NCBI GenBank assembly: GCA_048213135.1
Contig: PS015133.1
Span: forward strand, 138,167 to 189,297
Length of the DNA: 51,131 nt
Direction of reading: 5' to 3'
DNA from: Reclinomonas americana ATCC 50394
Lineage: Eukaryota; Jakobida; Jakobea; Jakobida
The translations under genes and the position numbers were made by a program. Shown piece after piece: positions 46,601 through 51,131 of this stretch (positions are counted from its first letter, which is position 1; each line of letters opens with the position of its first letter). The notes beneath the pieces were generated by a model, which did not search any database, was not told where the DNA came from, and saw only the letters and a program-made list of their open reading frames with translations.

Positions 46601-47654
46601 TCCAGCGTGCCCTGGTCGAGAGACACTCGGCCGATCTCACCGAGTTGGAGGAGCGGTGGCGCGGCGAGGTTGAGAAGCTCCACAAGGCGCTGCAGGAGGC
46701 GCACCACGAGCGCGAGTCGGAGGCAGTGCAAGCCGGCATTCGTGCGGAGAAGGAGCGGCAGCGACTTGTGAGTGAGTTTGCGAAGGAGGCGGAGCGTTCA
46801 CGCGAATTGCTGGAGCAGACGCACGCCGAGTCGGCCAAGAGGCTCAAGTTGCGTAGCGCAGAGGGTCAAGAACCACGACGCGCGAGAGATGCTGACTGTG
46901 TTTTTTTCTTTAATGTTGCTACAGGACACAAGCGGCAGAGGAGAGTGCGGCGGCGGAGGCGCGTCATGTGGCCGAAGTGGAGGCACTGCGGCTGCAACTG
47001 GATCTCGACAAGCGCAACTTCACTGACAGTCTGCGCGCCCAGTACGAGGAGAAGCACGCTGCGCTGAAGGCCACCTACGACGAGTTGCTGTCGGACCGCG
47101 ACAGCGGTGTGGAAGCGGAGCGTGTGCGGCTGCACGAGACGTTTGCGCAGCAGTCGCAGACTCTGCGCTCGCAGCTCGATCAGATTCTGCGCCAGAAGGA
47201 CGACGATGTGAAGATCATGTTGCAGCAGGCCGAGGAGCGCTTTGCTCAGATTGACGCGGAGCGACAGGAACGGACTGCGCAGCAGCTGCACAAGTCGTTG
47301 GTGGAGCGCCGCGAATACGAGCAGCATGTGCACGAGCAGGCGGAGCAGCGCATCGAGGAGGTTCGCGACGGCCTGCGCAAGGAGCTTGCGGAGGCACTGA
47401 AGCGGGAGGAGGACGAGCGCGAGCAGCGGGATCGGGTGGCGACGGAGAAGGAGCACTTGGAGGCGCAAGTCCGCAAGTTGAAGCAGACGACATTCCGCTG
47501 GCGTGTCGACTACCAGCGGGAGACGCAGGAACGGTACAGCAACCTGCTGGCCGACATGGAGGCACGTCTGCAGGGCGAGTGCGAAGACTTGCGACGACAG
47601 ATTCTGCAAATGCAGGAGTTGCACCGACAGGAGGTTCTCACGTGGCAAGAGAAG
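40645..47654 (+). CDS. Giant coiled-coil protein, 18 visible exons, 3' end lost in a gap
   Basis: Exons: 40645-40735, 41066-41235 (to a 20-N gap), 41262-41450, 41528-42061, 42129-42521, 42586-42793, 42865-43016, 43360-43506, 43588-44043, 44116-44338, 44412-44536, 44608-44716, 44791-44936, 45010-45098, 45166-45304, 45497-45964, 46030-46847, 46925-47654. All junctions keep phase, giving 1,729 visible residues. It starts MSIRDQRDLFAAAA followed by polyglutamine, then TSTAELQQRLAAYRTRRRQA, then essentially uninterrupted heptad coiled coil (for example LQQEIEALRKTDRDGKERF, EYRQRLEEVTQQHRKDVELM, KTQAAEESAAAEARHVAEVE). No motor, kinase or membrane domain is visible. Proteins of this form are commonly centrosomal, flagellar-root or Golgi tethers; that is inference only. 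The donor after 47654 shows it continues into the gap at 47677. Confidence 0.85.
41236..41255. other. 20-base N placeholder in the coiled-coil gene
   Basis: Exactly 20 Ns, as at 26202-26221 and 47677-47696, suggesting a fixed placeholder rather than a measured distance. It hides the 3' end of the exon starting at 41066 and most of the following intron. Confidence 0.9.
43215..43340 (+). repeat. (CTCCCT)n hexamer, then CCCCTCT-type repeats
   Basis: About a dozen near-perfect CTCCCT units, followed by CCCCTCTC units and a doubled CCTGCCTTCCCCTC, forming the polypyrimidine tract of the intron before the exon at 43360. Confidence 0.9.
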
Positions 47655-47696
47655 GTGTGTCGCCGCGGATTTTTACNNNNNNNNNNNNNNNNNNNN

Positions 47697-48589
47697 CGCC
47701 CCTCCATTTCCGTTTGTCATGCGAGCAAAGGCGTCCAATAGGCTGCGTTGCTCGGCGTCAGCTCCGTTGCCTCTGACTTCGTCGTCACCGTCGTCGTCAT
47801 CGTCACCTTCGTAGCGGCAGCAACCTTTGACCTGTGGAATGGAGCTCTCGTCTGCCACTCCCACGCAGTCGCACTCGCAGTAAAGATACCGGTCGCGAAA
47901 GGCGACTCGCCGCATGTCGTCCATGCAGGAGCACACGCGGGACGGCATGCAGCGCCAGCAGATGCAGCATACGGCCAGCGGCATCGTGCACGCTGTACGA
48001 ACCATGGACGGCGTGCAGCGGCCGGGAATCACCGGCAATATCATGCACGGAATGCTGGCAATGCCGGCAACGAGCGACAAGGCAAACAACGGCGGCGCCA
48101 GTGGTGCACACGAGATGCAGTGGTAGCAGCGAGCGCAGTGAGCACCGCCGCAGTGGCACGGTTGGGGGCAGCAGTAAAAGTCGCGCGCACAGCACCCGCA
48201 GCAGTGTTCGATGTACGGGCGGTAGCAGTCGCGCACGTGGCAGCAGCCGGCGGTACAGAATCGAGTCGTCGACAAGTACGGGATGCCGCTCTCCACGAAA
48301 ATGGAGCCCACCTCAACTTGGCGACCGTTGGACGCCGTGCGAGTTCCAATGGCAGTCGTCGTGGACCTATGTGGGTCCAATCGCATCCTACGCGCGCAGG
48401 AGAAGTAGAAGGAGAAGGACGACGAGTTAGAAAACACGGCAGCTAATTTTCTGTGCACACCCAGTTTACTCACGTGATATCCGTCGCACCGAGAGAAGCC
48501 AAGTCATTGAGTGCGTCCCGAACGCGCTCTTGATGCAGTTCCTGGAGGAACGCACTCTTGGAAACAGAAGTGGATTTGTTCGTCGCCAT
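47697..48589 (-). CDS. Cysteine-rich putative membrane protein, 3' end lost in a gap
   Basis: Exon 1 48589-48474 (MATNKSTSVSKSAFLQELHQ...) joins in phase (AC|G) to exon 2 starting at 48387, which stays open to the gap at 47696. About 268 residues are visible. After an extracellular- or cytosol-like start comes a dense Cys block (CTAGCCHVRDCYRPYIEHCC, then GCCARDFYCCPQPCHCGGAH), a hydrophobic stretch (PPLFALSLVAGIASIPCMIL), another Cys group (TMPLAVCCICWRCMPSRVC), then RDRYLYCECDCVGV and an acidic GDDDDDGDDE tail. The pattern suggests a palmitoylated or metal-binding membrane protein. No family was recognised. It converges with the coiled-coil gene across a 20-N gap that hides both 3' ends. 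Confidence 0.65.
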
Positions 48590-49055
48590 CTCTCCGCTCA
48601 CCAACGTGGCACAAATCAGTTGGTGTTGTCAGAGCCGATGGTGCTGTCGCAAATGATGCATGCGTCGTGTTTGTCAGGCGGAGTGTGCCTGTTTGCCGTG
48701 AAGAGAAGCAATTCGGCCAATCCGCCGACATCCCTCCGCCGACATTGGTGATGCGACATTACCTTGTCGACTGCAACAACAACAACAGCAACGTTCATTT
48801 CTCTCTCTCATTTCTTTAGATGATAATAGTGATCGTACAGGAAGAGCAGACGAACCCGAGCCAGCTCACGTAAAAAGAACGAGACAACGAACAAGGGCAC
48901 TGCACTCTATTCGTCTCTCGACAGATAAGGGGGGAACAGATTAGATCAACAACACAGCAGATAAAGGCGACAACAGCAACAGCAACAGCAACAACAGCAA
49001 CAACATCAACAGCACAATAGGACACAGCACGAACACGAACGCGCGTGTGTGTGCA
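48590..49055. other. Intergenic region between two minus-strand genes, CAACAG-rich
   Basis: Contains AACAACAGCAAC-type repeats at about 48773-48792 and 48970-49012. No GC3-rich frame was seen. It should contain the promoter of the cysteine-rich gene and the 3' end of the coiled-coil gene. Confidence 0.5.
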
Positions 49056-51131
49056 TTACGAGGGTAACCGCCGACCACTGTCACCGACGCCTCCCAATGT
49101 CCGTGCGTCGAGTTCACGATTCAAGTCATCGATTCTACGCAGAGGTGCGGCCACTCGCCCTGCACGATACTGGTGAGCACGGGAAAAGATTGATGGACAA
49201 TCGCAGTGTGCAGTCTCACCTATGCTCTCGGTTAACCGCAATCCCAGCGCGTCGCGCCCACTGGCCACACTCGCGGGTCCTGCAGACTGACTGCGGACCT
49301 CAAGCATGCGCTGTTGTCGTTCGCGCTGTACCTGTGCGGGAGAGGGGGTTGAGTGAAAGGGGGAAAAGGGAAGGGGTAAAAGGAAAGGGAGGGGGAAAGT
49401 GAAGGAAAGGAGGAGAAGGAGAAAGAAAGGGGAAGACAGAAAGGGAAGGAAGGGAGAGAAAGGGTGTGAGGGAAGAGAAAGCATAGGAAGGGAGGGAAAC
49501 ATAGCAAGGACAGGAGGAAGAGAGAAAGCAAAGACGGGAAAGGCAGGGAAGAGAAAATAGTGAGAGGTAGACAGTAGGAGGGGAAACACAGAAGGACTGA
49601 GACGGAAAGAGAGAGAAGGAAAGGAGGGGAAGAAAGCGCTTTCAATGAGAGGTAGAGAAAGAGCTTTCAAAGGATGAAAGAATAGAGAGAAGCAAAGGTG
49701 GGAAAGTGCAAGGACAGGGAGAAAAGATAGAAATGTATCGAGGGGACGAAGGAAGGAAAGGAACGAAAGAGAGAAATGGAATGATAGGAAAAGAGGGGGA
49801 GGACAGAAAGGAAGCCGGTCTCAAACTGCATGCAATTGGGGGGAAGAGAAATAAGATGGAGGGGGCTAGAGATGGGGAAGGGCGAGAGAGGGGAAGGGAG
49901 AAAAGGAATTAAGAGAAAATGACCAAAAAGAAAGGAAAGGAAGAGCTTTCAAGGAAGGGAGGGAAAGAGAAGACAGCGCTTGTGTGATGCGATGCCTCCC
50001 TCATCTCGCAATCAGAGTCGGGGCTGATCAACCCTCTCCTCTCTCTCGGTGGACTCACCGATCGCCTTGATCGCGACGCCGTGCTCTCCAAACTGTTCAA
50101 TCGCTGTTCCAGTGCATCTACGCAAAATATAATAGCCGTGAGAATCATCAGTGCAAACATTCCTCTCTCTCTCTCGCTCAGTCTCTCTCCACACAAACCT
50201 CTTGTCAGCTGCAACTCCAGCGTCTTCGTCGCGTGTGAGCTCTTCTCCGCGCGCAAATCGTCTAGTTGCTGCTGCAGTGAGCGCTTCTCACGCTTGAATC
50301 TCCTCCGCAAATCCATCAAATCCTTCTCCGCCTGTCCTTTTTCTACTTTCAGTGCCTCGATAATGGTTTTGAAGGCGCTCCGCATGTTGAGCATCTTGTG
50401 CTGCGCGAGGAACACAATAATCAGCAATCTCGCCATGTGGTGGCCACAGCGACAACCGCCACGAACCGCAGTCTCGTCACGCATTTTCCGTTGCCGAACA
50501 GACTCGGCCTGCGCCTCGTCAATCTCCTTGTGTACCACCGCAAGCTCCGCCGCCAAACGATCTCGTTCTCGCCTGTACGCCCATCGATGTTTAGCAACTG
50601 CTCCCTTCACCGAGCACACACACACGAGTAGTGTACGCACTGCACTTGTTCGAGCGACTGCTCGCTGCCCGACGCCTTGCCGCTGAGATCCTCGGCACGC
50701 CTCTTGTGATGCTCCATCTCCTCCTCGGCACGAGCAGCCGCCCGCTTCGCCTCAGCCGCCGTCCTCTCCGCCTCGTCGGCCACCAACTGCATGCGCATTG
50801 CGAGTGAGACACGCAAAGAATCCTGTGACGATTCGCTCGACTCGCCGCCCACACCTGCTTCTTTAACAACTCCTCACGCAGTGTGGTCACCTCCTTGCGG
50901 CTCGAATCGGCATCGCTCTGCATGGACTCGCGATGCCGATCGGTTTCGGCACGCAGTTCCTCATTTTTTCGCAACAGCTGGTCGTGCTTCTCTTGCAGCG
51001 CACGCTTCTGGTTCTTCAGATCCGATATCTCCGACTGGAACAGCTCCTTGGTGCGCTCCACTCGCTCCTGCGCACGCTGCTCGGCCTCGACGACCTGCGC
51101 ACGACTGTCTTCAAGCCGCTTTGACAGCTCA
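49056..51131 (-). CDS. Coiled-coil protein, 5' end outside window
   Basis: Exons from the window edge: 51131-50855, 50786-50641, 50572-50467, 50400-50199, 50117-50059, 49331-49056 (TAA); all keep phase. Coiled coil is clear in SEISDLKNQKRALQEKHDQL, AERTAAEAKRAAARAEEEME, RDRLAAELAVVHKEIDEAQA and KRSLQQQLDDLRAEKSSHAT. It then becomes Ser/Arg-rich and short-helical near the C-terminus (IDDLNRELDARTLG). The last exon could be split by a 50-bp intron (G|GTGAGACTG to CACCAG|TATC), but that is shorter than other introns and would give an early stop, so I read through it. No family-defining domain is visible. A cytoskeletal or centrosomal role is possible but not shown. Confidence 0.75.
49335..50058. 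repeat. Purine-rich 0.7-kb intron
   Basis: Almost entirely GGAAGGGAAAG/GAGAAAGAG-type sequence over 49340-49970, with partial internal duplication (GAAGAAAGCGCTTTCAATGAGAG at about 49629 and AAAGAGCTTTCAA at about 49658 and 49940). Pyrimidine-rich in the gene sense. Confidence 0.7.

Noticed and set aside
49152-49201. A 50-bp intron in the last exon of the 49-51 kb coiled-coil gene
   Set aside because: Shorter than other introns, and splicing causes an early stop, whereas reading through keeps an open frame to 49056. Not fully excluded.
1-51131. tRNA, rRNA, CRISPR arrays, autonomous transposons or prokaryotic insertions
   Set aside because: No clover-leaf arms with A/B boxes, no rRNA-like blocks, no direct-repeat/spacer array and no transposase or reverse transcriptase motifs were found by eye. 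The Crinkler/RHS-like gene is the only element with mobile-element associations.

Overview
This is a window of intron-rich, gene-dense nuclear DNA from a unicellular-type eukaryote. There are about 13 protein genes in 51 kb on both strands. Most are cut by many short GT-AG introns (mostly 60-200 bp), and exons have GC-rich third codon positions. No rRNA, tRNA, CRISPR or prokaryotic operon signal was seen. The gene set (VPS13, VPS26, trimethyllysine dioxygenase, RCC1 repeats, a GT31-like glycosyltransferase, a Crinkler/RHS-type NTPase, a eukaryotic FtsX-like permease) fits a free-living protist or an early opisthokont relative. I cannot place the lineage from sequence alone. Eleven runs of N interrupt the window, three of them exactly 20 bases long.

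Layout, left to right. 1-7192 (+): 3' part of a VPS13 lipid-transfer protein. 7274-11255 (-): secretory-pathway GT31-like glycosyltransferase in 8 exons. 12070-12702 (-): intronless secreted cysteine-rich EGF-like protein with a TATA box. 13285-15519 (+): Crinkler/RHS-type P-loop NTPase plus nuclease-like domain. 15987-18454 (+): mitochondrial trimethyllysine dioxygenase. 18495-24427 (-): FtsX-like permease in 23 visible exons. 26597-28693 (-): cysteine-rich membrane protein, possibly the N-terminal part of the same permease gene. 30142-32825 (+): retromer subunit VPS26. 32922-39578 (-): RCC1-repeat, disordered and coiled-coil protein. 40645-47654 (+): very long coiled-coil protein. 47697-48589 (-): second cysteine-rich membrane protein. 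49056-51131 (-): another coiled-coil protein, running off the window.

Two neighbours act in endolysosomal membrane traffic (VPS13, VPS26) and several others are membrane or secretory proteins, but nothing indicates a co-regulated cluster. I built the exon models by hand from splice sites and reading phase. Nearly all junctions keep phase; the two that do not are flagged. The most unusual feature is a recurrent 5' splice site, GTTGCGT, used by about one intron in six. Introns are also swollen by CT/GA-type microsatellites, purine/pyrimidine mirror tracts and short tandem duplications.
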